Source of the DNA: Marinomonas piezotolerans
GTDB lineage: Bacteria > Pseudomonadota > Gammaproteobacteria > Pseudomonadales > Marinomonadaceae
NCBI RefSeq assembly: GCF_003362755.1
Contig: NZ_QKRA01000004.1
Location: forward strand, 62,001 to 126,000
Reading direction: 5' to 3'
DNA: 64,000 nucleotides
A program made the translations under genes and the position numbers. Positions 7,591 through 16,481 of the stretch are shown here, one piece after another. Numbering within the stretch: position 1 is the stretch's first letter; each line of letters starts with the position of its first letter. The notes beneath the pieces were generated by a model. The model was not told where the DNA came from and searched no databases. It worked only from the letters and a program-made list of their open reading frames with translations.

Positions 7591-9249
7591 GGCGTCGATA
7601 CGTTTGTATTTGATGCGAGTCGGTGTGGCGTCGTTGCCGGTGCGAGCTTTGTAGTCCGCTTCGTATTCTTGGTAGTTACCTTCGAAGAATACGGCTTTGG
7701 AATCACCTTCGTACGCTAAGATGTGTGTCGCAACACGGTCAAGGAACCAACGGTCGTGGGAAATCACGATGGCAGAACCTGGGAACGCAAGCAGTGCTTC
7801 TTCCAAGGCGCGTAGTGTTTCAACGTCCAAGTCGTTGGTCGGTTCGTCCAATAGCAAGACGTTGCCGCCTTCTTTAAGAAGTTTTGCAAGGTGCAGACGG
7901 TTACGCTCACCACCCGATAGGTGTTTCACCAGTTTTTGCTGATCAGAGCCTTTGAAGTTAAAGCGGCCAATGTAGGCACGCGCTGGAACTTTCCAGTTGT
8001 GTACGGTGATGATGTCTTGGCCGTCAGAGATTTCTTCGAAGACGGTTTTCTCACCATCTAGCTCACGCATCTGATCAACGTAAGCAAGCTGTACTGTTTC
8101 ACCCAGTGTGACGGTGCCTGCATCGGGCTGCTCTTGGCCTGCGATCATTTTGAACAGAGTCGATTTACCAGCACCGTTACCGCCGACGACGCCGACGATG
8201 GCACCAGGAGGCACAACCATGTTGAAGTCTTCGATCAATACGCGGCCATCAAACCCTTTGGACACACCTTCGATTTCGATCACCTTGTTACCCAAGCGTG
8301 GGCCAGGTGGGATGTACAGCTCATTGGTCTCGTTACGCTCTTGGAACTCTTTCGAGTTCATCTCTTCGAAGCGAGACAAACGTGCTTTGGATTTAGATTG
8401 GCGACCTTTGGCGTTTTGACGTACCCATTCAAGCTCAGATTTAATGGCTTTGTTGTGGGACGCTTGCTGTTTGGCTTCCATTTCTAGGCGCGCATTCTTT
8501 TGATCGAGCCAAGAAGAGTAATTGCCTTCGTATGGAATACCGTGACCACGGTCAAGCTCTAGGATCCAACCAGCGGCATTATCCAAGAAGTAACGGTCGT
8601 GGGTAATCGCCACAACAGTACCTGGGTAATCTTTTAAGAAACGCTCTAGCCACGCAACGGATTCAGCGTCCAAGTGGTTAGTCGGCTCGTCAAGAAGGAT
8701 CATGTCTGGTTTGTCGAGCAGTAGACGACACAGTGCAACACGGCGACGTTCACCCCCTGATAAGTGCTCCACACTCGCTTCCCAAGGGGGTAGACGTAGT
8801 GCATCAGCGGCGACTTCTAAAGCGCGGTCCAAGTTGTGGCCGTCTTTGGCTTCAATGAGGTTTTCAAGCTCGGCTTGTTCTTTTGCTAGCGCATCAAAAT
8901 CTGCATCGGGCTCAGCGTACGCTGCGTACACTGCGTCAAGGCGAGCTAGAGCATCTTTAACATCAGCGACGGACTCTTCAACAATGCCGCGTACATCTTT
9001 GGTTGGGTCCAGTTCTGGCTCTTGTGGAAGATAGCCGACTTTGAGTCCCGGCATTGGGCGAGCTTCACCGTTATATTCGGTATCGACGCCGGCCATGATG
9101 CGCAATAAAGTGGATTTACCTGAGCCGTTAAGACCTAAAACGCCGATCTTAGCACCAGGGAAAAATGAAAGGGAAATGTCTTTTAGGATCTCGCGTTTAG
9201 GCGGTACAACCTTGCCTACGCGGTTCATGCTGTATACAAACTGTGCCAT
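7588..9249 (-). CDS. ettA: Energy-dependent translational throttle protein EttA (ABC-F)
   Basis: 553 residues with two ABC ATPase domains. Walker A motifs are GLNGSGKST and GGNGAGKST, signatures LSGGERRR and LSGGERNR, and Walker B runs ILLDEPTNHLD and LLLDEPTNDLD. The P-site tRNA-interaction linker contains QNAKGRQSKSKARLSRFEE. EttA binds the ribosomal E site and gates the first peptide bond according to the ADP/ATP ratio. Length and motifs fit EttA rather than Uup or YheS. The stop codon is formed at the edge of a REP unit. Confidence 0.95.
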   Translation of the reverse strand: MAQFVYSMNRVGKVVPPKREILKDISLSFFPGAKIGVLGLNGSGKSTLLRIMAGVDTEYNGEARPMPGLKVGYLPQEPELDPTKDVRGIVEESVADVKDALARLDAVYAAYAEPDADFDALAKEQAELENLIEAKDGHNLDRALEVAADALRLPPWEASVEHLSGGERRRVALCRLLLDKPDMILLDEPTNHLDAESVAWLERFLKDYPGTVVAITHDRYFLDNAAGWILELDRGHGIPYEGNYSSWLDQKNARLEMEAKQQASHNKAIKSELEWVRQNAKGRQSKSKARLSRFEEMNSKEFQERNETNELYIPPGPRLGNKVIEIEGVSKGFDGRVLIEDFNMVVPPGAIVGVVGGNGAGKSTLFKMIAGQEQPDAGTVTLGETVQLAYVDQMRELDGEKTVFEEISDGQDIITVHNWKVPARAYIGRFNFKGSDQQKLVKHLSGGERNRLHLAKLLKEGGNVLLLDEPTNDLDVETLRALEEALLAFPGSAIVISHDRWFLDRVATHILAYEGDSKAVFFEGNYQEYEADYKARTGNDATPTRIKYKRIDA

Positions 9250-9317
9250 AAGGTTCTGTCTGTTCCTGAGTTGAATAAAACGTTAAAACGAATGCGCTTA
9301 GCATAGCATAGCTAGGT

Positions 9318-10223
9318 TTAATTCAGAATAATGCCGACCGCACCGCCAACGACGAATATTGCCCCAATCCACGCTCCCAAGGCAGGTCGTTGTTTTGTGG
9401 TGAGCCACAGTCCTGGCAAGATCAACACGGGCACGGTAGCGGATAAGGTAGTAACGATGCCGACATTGGCATTACCAACCCCCCATACCAGCATACTCAT
9501 ACCGATGACCATGCCCACGGTTGCCACCAGTGCTAACCTCAGCCAAAAGGCGCAAGGTAATGCCTTCATAGAGGAAATGTTCTCTCCGTAGCGGGGCTTA
9601 AAGTAAAAACAATACGTTATGAGTAGGCCAATGGCGCCAGTGGTGACGCGCACCGCGGAGGCGACTATTGGATCAACGCCAGCCAGTAGGGCAGGCTTGG
9701 CCACTAAAGCACCGCTGGCCTGACAGAGTCCAGCCATCAATGCCATGCTGACGCCCACCGCAAGCGAACCCTTAGTGTTTTCCCAATCGTGTGTCTGCCC
9801 TTGTTTGCCAAATAAGATGGCAATGGCCACGCCGATTAACACAATGGCGCAGCAAAGCAGCTCGATGAATGAGAGTGCCTCACCTAAAAACAGCCATGCG
9901 AGCACAATAGAAAAAGGGGCGTTCATGGCAAACAATACCCCAGCACGGCGTGGGCCTAAGCGATGCACTGCACTAAACAAGAAGCTATCTCCGACCAAAA
10001 TGCCAAGTAGACCAGACAGAATGAGCGGCAAAATAAAGTGTGCCAATGTCCCGAGTTCGTTAATGCGCCACAAACTTATGATGCACATCAAGCTCGCTGC
10101 AAATGAGATGCGAAAAAGGTTGAAGCGAAATGCACCGATTTGTGCAATGAGTTTGGGAGCCAAAAGGCTTGAAATGGTCCAGCACAAGGCTGCTACGAGT
10201 CCTGAAAGTTCGGCAAACATCAT
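9318..10223 (-). CDS. EamA/DMT family transporter
   Basis: 301 residues, almost entirely hydrophobic, with about ten membrane segments arranged as two EamA repeats. Family-type elements include GDSFLFSAVHRLGPRRAGVLFAMNAPF in the first repeat and SATVPVLILPGLWL in the second. Drug/metabolite superfamily exporters of this layout move amino acids, nucleosides or other small metabolites; the substrate cannot be read from sequence. It is separated from ettA by 68 bp and divergent from nrdR. Confidence 0.8.
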   Translation of the reverse strand: MMFAELSGLVAALCWTISSLLAPKLIAQIGAFRFNLFRISFAASLMCIISLWRINELGTLAHFILPLILSGLLGILVGDSFLFSAVHRLGPRRAGVLFAMNAPFSIVLAWLFLGEALSFIELLCCAIVLIGVAIAILFGKQGQTHDWENTKGSLAVGVSMALMAGLCQASGALVAKPALLAGVDPIVASAVRVTTGAIGLLITYCFYFKPRYGENISSMKALPCAFWLRLALVATVGMVIGMSMLVWGVGNANVGIVTTLSATVPVLILPGLWLTTKQRPALGAWIGAIFVVGGAVGIILN

Positions 10224-10386
10224 CCGAAAGTCGCTCCTGCGCTAATCAAAAAAACCTTAATCAAGCGAATTGGCTGATGACGGGTCGGTAGCTATATTAA
10301 GGTGGGATTGGTATTATCTTGCACTAATATGAGCCGTTTAATAATAGCTCGCATCGTACGAAATTTTCCCAAGTATTGGAACCAGC

Positions 10387-10863
10387 ATGCGTTGTCCTTT
10401 TTGTGGTGCCCAAGATACCAAAGTCCTTGATTCTCGTCTCGTTTCAGAAGGCGCGCAAGTGCGCCGTCGTCGAACGTGTGGTCATTGCCAAGAGCGTTTT
10501 ACGACGTTCGAAATTGCTGAGTTGCAAATGCCTAAACTGATTAAAAGTGATGGCAGTCGCGTCCCTTTTGACGAAGAGAAACTGCGTTCAGGTATTCTCA
10601 AAGCAATAGAAAAACGCCCAGTAAGCATTGAGGCGATTGAAACCGCTATCGCTCGAATAAAAGAAACCCTGCAAGCTACAGGGGAGCGAGAGGTCGCTTC
10701 TCGAGTCATTGGCGAAGCCGTGATGAATGAGCTTAAACGCCTAGATCAGGTTGCTTATGTTCGTTTTGCATCGGTATATCGTAGTTTTAAAGACATCAGC
10801 GAGTTTCGTGAAGAGATCGAGCGTTTAGAAAACGGTGCTAAACGAGTGCCCGAGGAGAAATAA
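10387..10863 (+). CDS. nrdR: Transcriptional repressor NrdR
   Basis: 158 residues, as in other gammaproteobacteria. The N-terminal zinc ribbon is [17 protein letters not shown]...[12 protein letters not shown] (CxxC...CxxC), and the ATP-cone domain begins [16 protein letters not shown] in the usual register (here LIKSDGS). NrdR senses dATP/ATP and represses ribonucleotide reductase genes. It starts an operon: its stop is immediately followed by the ribD start. The same nrdR-rib-nusB-thiL order is widespread in gammaproteobacteria. Confidence 0.97.
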   Translation: MRCPFCGAQDTKVLDSRLVSEGAQVRRRRTCGHCQERFTTFEIAELQMPKLIKSDGSRVPFDEEKLRSGILKAIEKRPVSIEAIETAIARIKETLQATGEREVASRVIGEAVMNELKRLDQVAYVRFASVYRSFKDISEFREEIERLENGAKRVPEEK

Positions 10864-11994
10864 ATGGTACATCAGCAATTCATGGCGCGTGCACTTCAAC
10901 TAGCGCGCCGTGGTGTATACACCACCCATCCTAATCCGCGTGTTGGGTGCGTCATTGTAAAAGATGGGCAGATTATTGCAGAAGGCTTTCACGCGAAAGC
11001 GGGTGAAGGTCATGCTGAAGTTCAAGCATTGGCCAATGCTACCGCCGACGTCTCTGGTGCGACGGCTTATGTCACGTTGGAGCCCTGCAGCCATCATGGT
11101 CGCACGCCGCCGTGTGCTGAAGCGCTGATTAGCGCTGGCGTGGCCGAGGTGGTTTACGGTATGCAAGATCCGAATCCAGAAGTGTCGGGTAATGGGCTAG
11201 CAGCGCTTGAAAAAGCGGGTGTAAAAGTGACTGGGCCTGTTATGGAATCCGAATGTCGTACTCTGAATCCTGGCTTTATCAAGCGCATGGAAGAAGGGTT
11301 GCCTTATGTGCGAGTCAAACTTGCCATGAGTGTGGACGGCCGCACCGCGATGGAATCGGGTGAAAGCCAGTGGATTACAGGCCCTGAGGCGCGTCAAGAC
11401 GTGCAACGATTGCGCGCGCAAAGCGCGGCGATTGTTACGGGTATCGGTTCAGTGATTATGGACAATCCAAGTATGACCGTTCGCATCGACACAGAAGGGA
11501 ATGAAGTAGACGCGAAGCAGGTTCGGCAGCCGTTACGTGTGATTATGGATACCGCATTGTCTGTGCCACCAGAAGCTAAAATTCTTTACCCGACGGATCA
11601 AGCAACGATCTTTTGTGATGAGGAAGAAATAGAAGACGATCACCTTGCGGCCTTGCAAAAGAAAGGAATTGCTGTGCGCTTTGTGCCTCGAGGCGACGAC
11701 GATCGTTTAGACCTTGTTGAGGCGATGGGGCAACTTGCTGACGAAGGCATTAACGAAGTCCTAGTGGAAACTGGCGCTGAGTTGGCGGGGGCTTTTTTGA
11801 ATGCGGGTTTGGTGGATGAGCTTGTGATTTACATGGCGCCGAAGCTATTAGGCTCCGCTGCGCGACCACTCGTTAATTTACCACTTGAGAACATGTCTGA
11901 GGCTGTTGAGCTAGACTTGGTTGATGTAGCAAAAATTGGTTCCGATATTAAGCTGGTCTATGTCCCCCAATACCGTGACGAAGAAGACCTCTAG
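10864..11994 (+). CDS. ribD: Bifunctional riboflavin deaminase/reductase RibD
   Basis: 376 residues. The N-terminal cytidine-deaminase-like domain has the zinc site HAEVQAL and PCSHHGRTPPC. The C-terminal reductase domain begins around residue 150 (VRVKLAMSVDGRTAM) and carries LVETGAELAGAFL. It performs the second and third steps of riboflavin synthesis, deamination then NADPH-dependent side-chain reduction. Translation starts directly after the nrdR stop, with the ribosome site GAGGAGA inside nrdR, so the two are probably coupled. The usual ribE (riboflavin synthase alpha) is not present between ribD and ribB. Confidence 0.97.
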   Translation: MVHQQFMARALQLARRGVYTTHPNPRVGCVIVKDGQIIAEGFHAKAGEGHAEVQALANATADVSGATAYVTLEPCSHHGRTPPCAEALISAGVAEVVYGMQDPNPEVSGNGLAALEKAGVKVTGPVMESECRTLNPGFIKRMEEGLPYVRVKLAMSVDGRTAMESGESQWITGPEARQDVQRLRAQSAAIVTGIGSVIMDNPSMTVRIDTEGNEVDAKQVRQPLRVIMDTALSVPPEAKILYPTDQATIFCDEEEIEDDHLAALQKKGIAVRFVPRGDDDRLDLVEAMGQLADEGINEVLVETGAELAGAFLNAGLVDELVIYMAPKLLGSAARPLVNLPLENMSEAVELDLVDVAKIGSDIKLVYVPQYRDEEDL

Positions 11995-12016
11995 AATAAT
12001 AGAAAGGTGAACAGCG

Positions 12017-13156
12017 ATGGCGATTAATTCAATTGAAGAAATATTGGCGGATATGCGTCAAGGTAAAATGGTCATTCTGATGGACGACGAAGATCGTGAG
12101 AATGAGGGTGACCTGATTGTTCCTGCCGAGTGCATCACGCCAGAAATTATTAACTTCATGGCGGTACACGCACGGGGTTTGATTTGTCTTACGCTGATGC
12201 CTGAGCGTTGTGAACAGTTGAATCTACCGTTAATGGTGACGCAAAATGGCGCGGCGTTTAGTACAAATTTCACGCTTTCGATTGAAGCATCCGAAGGTGT
12301 TACCACTGGGATTTCTGCTGCTGACCGCGCACTGACCGTTAAGCGAGCCGTAGCGGCGAATGCAAAACCGTCTGATATCGTTCAGCCTGGTCATGTATTT
12401 CCGTTAATGGCACGCCCTGGTGGTGTATTATCACGAGCAGGTCATACCGAAGCAGGGTGTGATTTGGCGCGAATGGCCGGCTACGAAGCCGCGTCTGTGA
12501 TCGTAGAAGTGATCAATGATGATGGCACCATGGCTCGTCGCCCAGATTTAGAGAAGTTTGCCGAGAAACATGGCATAAAAATTGGTACAATCGCCGACCT
12601 GATTCATTACCGCACTCTGAATGAAACGACCGTGCAACGCGAGGCGGAGCAATTGGTGGAAACTGAGGTGGGTGAGTTTAATCTCATTACCTATCGCGAC
12701 ACGGTTCAAGGCTTAAGCCACCTAGCGTTTGTGAAAGGTGATGTTGCTGCAGAAACACCAACGTTAGTACGTGTTCATGTGCGTGACCCAGCGCGAGATG
12801 TAGCAGGCATTACTGTACCAGGTGGTGAGCCAAAATGGTCGATGCTAGGCGCGCTGGAGTATATCGCTAAAGAGGGTTGCGGTGTTGTGGTACTGGTTGA
12901 CTCTGCAACACGTCCAACGGATTTGGCAGAAAGTTTTCTCGTTTCGTTGAATCCGCCTGCGGGGAAAGGTTCGAATGAAAGTGGCTCTGGGGCTTATCTG
13001 ACGGTCGGTACTGGGTCGCAAATTTTGCGTGATTTAGGTGTGCGCCGAATGCGTTTGCTAAGCTCACCGAAGAAGTTTTCCATCACCGGTTTTGATTTAG
13101 AAACGGTGGAGTTTATTCCTTATAAAGGCGCTCCTGTGAGCGCTGATCAAGTTTAA
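12017..13156 (+). CDS. ribB: 3,4-dihydroxy-2-butanone-4-phosphate synthase RibB with degenerate RibA-like domain
   Basis: 379 residues. Residues 1-200 are a complete DHBP synthase: [17 protein letters not shown] and [18 protein letters not shown] carry the acidic loop and catalytic residues that convert ribulose 5-phosphate to the four-carbon riboflavin precursor. Residues 205-370 look like GTP cyclohydrolase II ([22 protein letters not shown]), but the zinc-binding GECLTGDVF/CDCG cysteine cluster is gone, replaced by [19 protein letters not shown] cyclohydrolase activity is therefore unlikely, and a separate ribA is expected elsewhere. It is third in the operon, 22 bp after ribD, with no room for an FMN riboswitch. 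Confidence 0.93.
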   Translation: MAINSIEEILADMRQGKMVILMDDEDRENEGDLIVPAECITPEIINFMAVHARGLICLTLMPERCEQLNLPLMVTQNGAAFSTNFTLSIEASEGVTTGISAADRALTVKRAVAANAKPSDIVQPGHVFPLMARPGGVLSRAGHTEAGCDLARMAGYEAASVIVEVINDDGTMARRPDLEKFAEKHGIKIGTIADLIHYRTLNETTVQREAEQLVETEVGEFNLITYRDTVQGLSHLAFVKGDVAAETPTLVRVHVRDPARDVAGITVPGGEPKWSMLGALEYIAKEGCGVVVLVDSATRPTDLAESFLVSLNPPAGKGSNESGSGAYLTVGTGSQILRDLGVRRMRLLSSPKKFSITGFDLETVEFIPYKGAPVSADQV

Positions 13157-13170
13157 GTTAAGAGGCAATT

Positions 13171-13647
13171 ATGAGCGATATAAAGACTTATGAAGGTCAT
13201 TTCGCAGCACCTGGAGCGAAGTTTGCTCTTGTTGTCGGCCGCTTCAATAGCTACATCGTAGAGAGCCTAAAAGAAGGTGCTATTGATACATTGGTGCGTC
13301 ACGGCATTAAAAAAGAAGACATTACAGTTGTTTATGCGCCGGGAGCATTTGAGATTCCGGTTGTGGTGCAGAAAGTTGCCGAGCAAAAACAATATGACGC
13401 GATCATCGCCCTCGGCGCTGTGATCCGTGGTGGTACGCCACACTTTGAATACGTTGCGGGAGAGTGTGTATCAGGCTTAAGCCGACTTGCTTTGCAGTTT
13501 GGTATTCCTGTGTCGTTTGGTGTACTAACCGTTGATACAATTGAACAGGCAATCGAGCGTGCTGGCACGAAAGCAGGTAATAAAGGTGGCGAAGCCGCAC
13601 TTTCTGCTCTAGAAACGGTAGCCGTTTTACGTAATTTGGAAGGCTAA
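13171..13647 (+). CDS. ribH: 6,7-dimethyl-8-ribityllumazine synthase
   Basis: 158 residues, normal for the family. Substrate and phosphate-binding elements are visible: [32 protein letters not shown] and the histidine of GTPHFE. The C-terminal [12 protein letters not shown] is conserved. The enzyme condenses the RibB and RibD products to lumazine and usually forms capsids or pentamers. It lies 14 bp after ribB and 7 bp before nusB, within the same operon. Confidence 0.97.
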   Translation: MSDIKTYEGHFAAPGAKFALVVGRFNSYIVESLKEGAIDTLVRHGIKKEDITVVYAPGAFEIPVVVQKVAEQKQYDAIIALGAVIRGGTPHFEYVAGECVSGLSRLALQFGIPVSFGVLTVDTIEQAIERAGTKAGNKGGEAALSALETVAVLRNLEG

Positions 13648-13654
13648 GAAAAGC

Positions 13655-14134
13655 ATGACTGAACAAGACAAGGCAAAAGCGCCGAAAAAACCATCTCGCT
13701 CGCAGTTGCGCAGCGCATCCCGTGCGTTGGCGTTGCAGGCTATTTACCAGTGGCAAATGAACCACTCGGCAGTGAACGAGATTGAGGCGCAGTTCGCTGT
13801 CGATCAAGATATGGGGTCATGCGACAAGGTGTATTTCCGTGAATTGGTTTATGGTGTTTCATCTAAAGCCAAGGTTCTGGATAATTTGTTTGAGGAATTA
13901 CTAGATCGTTCGTTGTCTGAGCTAGATGCGATCGAGTTGGCAACATTGCGTATCGGCGCCTATGAGCTCTCCGAGCGCTTGGATGTACCTTACCGCGTTG
14001 CGATTAATGAAAGTGTGGAGTTGGCTAAATCATTTGGTGCCAGCGAGAGTCATAAATACATTAACGGTATTCTTGATAAGCTAGCCCAACGTGTACGCCG
14101 CGAAGAGATTGCCGCGCGCCGTAACGCCAAATAA
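13655..14134 (+). CDS. nusB: Transcription antitermination factor NusB
   Basis: 159 residues. It has the all-helical NusB fold with the RNA-binding start SRALALQAIYQWQ and the C-terminal VAINESVELAKSFGASESHKYINGILDKLA. NusB with NusE binds boxA RNA during rRNA antitermination. The N-terminus has a short basic extension (KAPKKPSRSQLRSA). It follows ribH closely and is followed by a terminator-like hairpin before thiL. Confidence 0.97.
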   Translation: MTEQDKAKAPKKPSRSQLRSASRALALQAIYQWQMNHSAVNEIEAQFAVDQDMGSCDKVYFRELVYGVSSKAKVLDNLFEELLDRSLSELDAIELATLRIGAYELSERLDVPYRVAINESVELAKSFGASESHKYINGILDKLAQRVRREEIAARRNAK

Positions 14135-14152
14135 ACGCACATTAGAGTCTCG

Positions 14153-14181
14153 AAAAGCCATCCATTCGATGGCTTTTCTTT
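14153..14181 (+). terminator. Terminator-like hairpin between nusB and thiL
   Basis: AAAAGCCATC at 14153-14162 pairs perfectly with GATGGCTTTT at 14168-14177, followed by CTTTT. It lies 19 bp after the nusB stop and would separate the rib-nusB transcript from thiL at least partly. Confidence 0.65.
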
Positions 14182-14201
14182 TATCTGCCTTAGGGGCTAG
14201 C

Positions 14202-15152
14202 ATGCACGAGTTTGAATTGATTCGATCTATTTTTCAGTCGTCAATGATGGCCAATACTCAAGGCCGAAATGACATCTTATTAGGTATCGGCGATGACTGT
14301 GCGCAAGTGAAAGTACCTGATGGGCAAACGTTGGTGTTTTCAATGGATACAATGGTGGAAGGTCGCCATTTCCCATTTGATGCTGACCCGCTGGATATCG
14401 GTTACCGAGCAGTTGCTACGTGTGTTAGTGATCTGGCCGCAATGGGGGCAAAACCTGCGTTTTTCACCTTGGCTTTGACCATGCCGGACTCCGATCCGCA
14501 ATGGCTGGCCGCCTTTGCAGAGGGGATGGCCGAGTTGGCCGAGCCCATTGGTTTGTTATTGGTTGGCGGTGACACGACGAAAGGCCCCTTAACCATTACC
14601 CTACAAGTGCATGGCTATGTTGAGCAGGATCACACACCGAGACGCAGCCAAGCGCAAGTAGGAGACGACATTTATGTAACGGGTACGCTAGGGGATGCCG
14701 CCGCCGCCGTCCCGATCGTGACCGGCGAGTTGCAAGTGTCCGCGGAGCGGTTTGATTATTTTTACGATCGTTTCTGGCGACCTTCTCCGCGGCTGATTGC
14801 TGGGATGGCCTTAAAACGTGTGGCTCACAGCATGCTGGATATCTCGGATGGTTTGGCGCAAGACTTACAACATATCACTAAGGCATCCAACGTCGGTGCA
14901 ACACTGCAATTAAGTGCGTTGCCCGTGTCTGAGGAGCTGTTAAGTTGGAAGCCTGATTGTGCACAGACATTGGCGCTCACAGGGGGAGACGACTATGAAT
15001 TGTGTTTTACCGCTCCGAAAAGCGCTCGTGAAGAAATACAGTTGATTACGCAAACTCTGCATTTAGCATGCGCTAGAGTCGGCGAAATAACTGCGTCTGG
15101 CTTTGATGTGGAAGGATATCAGGGCGAATTGTCGGGTTGGCAGCACTTTTAA
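14202..15152 (+). CDS. thiL: Thiamine-monophosphate kinase ThiL
   Basis: 316 residues from the ATG at 14202, which has the ribosome site AGGGG. The longer frame would read into nusB and is not homologous there. Motifs include GIGDDCAQV near the N-terminus, SMDTMVEGRHFPFD, GYRAVATCVSDLAAMGA and GGDTTKG, and near the C-terminus the aspartate-rich DISDGLAQDL and GGDDYEL. It phosphorylates TMP to TPP, the last step of thiamine synthesis. pgpA, often next to thiL, is not present here. Confidence 0.95.
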   Translation: MHEFELIRSIFQSSMMANTQGRNDILLGIGDDCAQVKVPDGQTLVFSMDTMVEGRHFPFDADPLDIGYRAVATCVSDLAAMGAKPAFFTLALTMPDSDPQWLAAFAEGMAELAEPIGLLLVGGDTTKGPLTITLQVHGYVEQDHTPRRSQAQVGDDIYVTGTLGDAAAAVPIVTGELQVSAERFDYFYDRFWRPSPRLIAGMALKRVAHSMLDISDGLAQDLQHITKASNVGATLQLSALPVSEELLSWKPDCAQTLALTGGDDYELCFTAPKSAREEIQLITQTLHLACARVGEITASGFDVEGYQGELSGWQHF

Positions 15153-15266
15153 TTCTTGATCATATCATGACGGACATCCTTGCCTTGCAGCTCTATCAGG
15201 AAATAGTGCAGCAGGTGGCAATCTAGGTCGCGCTGTCGCACGACCTTCAACCTCTTTGTTATTCCT

Positions 15267-16307
15267 CTATTTCCAGCCGTTTGCGTCCATGAGTTCTGTA
15301 GCGCGGCGATTGTATTCTCCAAGTAGGTTGAGCGGTAACGTATCTGCCTTGAATGTGCCAAATTGAGTCAAGGAGCTTGGGAAGTCCGCATTTTTAATCA
15401 CTGGGTACTCATTGTTCACATCGGCATACCAATTTTGGCTTTCTTGAGAAACTAGAAACTCCATCAATCGCCTCGCATTGCGACTGTTACGTGCAGAATG
15501 TGTAAGGCCAATACCGCTCACATTTACATGTGCTCCGCGTTGTTCAGTGGCTTGATTTGGCCAAAATAATGCGACGTTGTTGAAAACTTGTTGATCGTTC
15601 GGCTTGTTGCTTTGTCCTAGTCGGCCAAAATAATAGGTGTTCGCAAGCGTCAGATCACACACACCTGCTTCTACCGCACGAAGCAAATCCGTATCACCAC
15701 CGAAGGGCGCGCGCGCGAGGTTGGCTACTAATCCTTTTATCCACTCTCCTGTGGCGCGCTCCCCGTTGGCGGCTATCATAGATGCCACCAAGGATTGATT
15801 GTAGATATTCTCTGAAGAGCGTACGCATATTCGACCTTTCCATTTTGGATCGGCTAAGGCTTCGTAGGTTGATAATTCCGCTTGATTGATCTTTTTAGGA
15901 TTATAAAAGATGACGCGTGCTCGCTGTGACAGGCCGACCCAATAGTTATCTGAGTCGCGCAGATGTGAAGGGACTTTTGCGTTGATAGTGTCAGAGTCGA
16001 AGGGTTGCAATACGCCCGCGTCTTTCGCACGTTGTAATCGGCCTGCATCCACGGTGATGAAAATATCCGCTGGGCTGGCGTCACCCTCCTGTTTTAGTCG
16101 TTGTAGTAACGTATCCGCATTGCCCGTAATGAGATTGACTTGGACATGATATTTTTTTGCATAAGCCTCAAGTGCTGGTGCAATGAGTGCTTCTTTCCGT
16201 GCAGAGTAAATATTCACTTCGCCTCTAGATATTGCATATTGGCTATAGAGTGCAGTTATAAGGGTTGCGCTCAGCCCAAGTGTTAAAGACATTTTTTTGC
16301 TATTCAT
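15267..16307 (-). CDS. Periplasmic iron(III)-binding protein (FbpA/FutA/IdiA family)
   Basis: 346 residues with an N-terminal signal segment (LGLSATLITALYSQYAISRG). The mature part opens VNIYSARKEALIAPALEAYAKKY, the typical iron-binding-protein strand with the first iron-ligand tyrosine. It has GNADTLLQRLKQEG and PADIFITVDAGRLQRA, and LANTYYFGRL supplies the paired tyrosines that hold Fe(III). No permease or ATPase gene is adjacent, so it would need partners encoded elsewhere. It is divergent from the TonB-dependent receptor gene, and two Fur-like sites lie between the two starts. Confidence 0.85.
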   Translation of the reverse strand: MNSKKMSLTLGLSATLITALYSQYAISRGEVNIYSARKEALIAPALEAYAKKYHVQVNLITGNADTLLQRLKQEGDASPADIFITVDAGRLQRAKDAGVLQPFDSDTINAKVPSHLRDSDNYWVGLSQRARVIFYNPKKINQAELSTYEALADPKWKGRICVRSSENIYNQSLVASMIAANGERATGEWIKGLVANLARAPFGGDTDLLRAVEAGVCDLTLANTYYFGRLGQSNKPNDQQVFNNVALFWPNQATEQRGAHVNVSGIGLTHSARNSRNARRLMEFLVSQESQNWYADVNNEYPVIKNADFPSSLTQFGTFKADTLPLNLLGEYNRRATELMDANGWK

Positions 16308-16379
16308 ACGTACCTCTACCGTCCGTTCCGTTAAGCAGTTTTGCAGTTACAAGATTTAAAATACTTTGCAAATAATATT

Positions 16380-16398
16380 GACAATTGTTCTCATTTGC
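16380..16398 (+). promoter_or_regulatory. Putative Fur box 1
   Basis: The 19-mer GACAATTGTTCTCATTTGC matches 12 of 19 positions of the classic Fur consensus GATAATGATAATCATTATC by eye. It lies in the promoter region between the iron-binding protein (start 16307, minus strand) and the TonB receptor (start 16482). Confidence 0.55.
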
Positions 16399-16418
16399 AA
16401 ATATTCTCTGCTCCCGTT

Positions 16419-16437
16419 GAATATGATTCTCATTTAA
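16419..16437 (+). promoter_or_regulatory. Putative Fur box 2
   Basis: The 19-mer GAATATGATTCTCATTTAA matches 12 of 19 consensus positions and keeps the central ATGAT...CATT halves. It is 45 bp upstream of the receptor start. Two sites in one divergent promoter suggest iron-dependent repression of both genes. Confidence 0.6.
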
Positions 16438-16481
16438 AATTTGGAAAATTCGGGAGTGTTTTTGTGTCCAGTTCGGTATTC

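Noticed and set aside
11995..12016. FMN riboswitch before ribB
   Set aside because: Only 22 bp separate ribD and ribB, and no RFN-like conserved blocks are visible upstream of nrdR either.
15149..15361. 70-codon minus-strand frame at the end of thiL
   Set aside because: About half of it overlaps the coding end of the iron-binding protein in another frame; the unique part is too short to support a gene.
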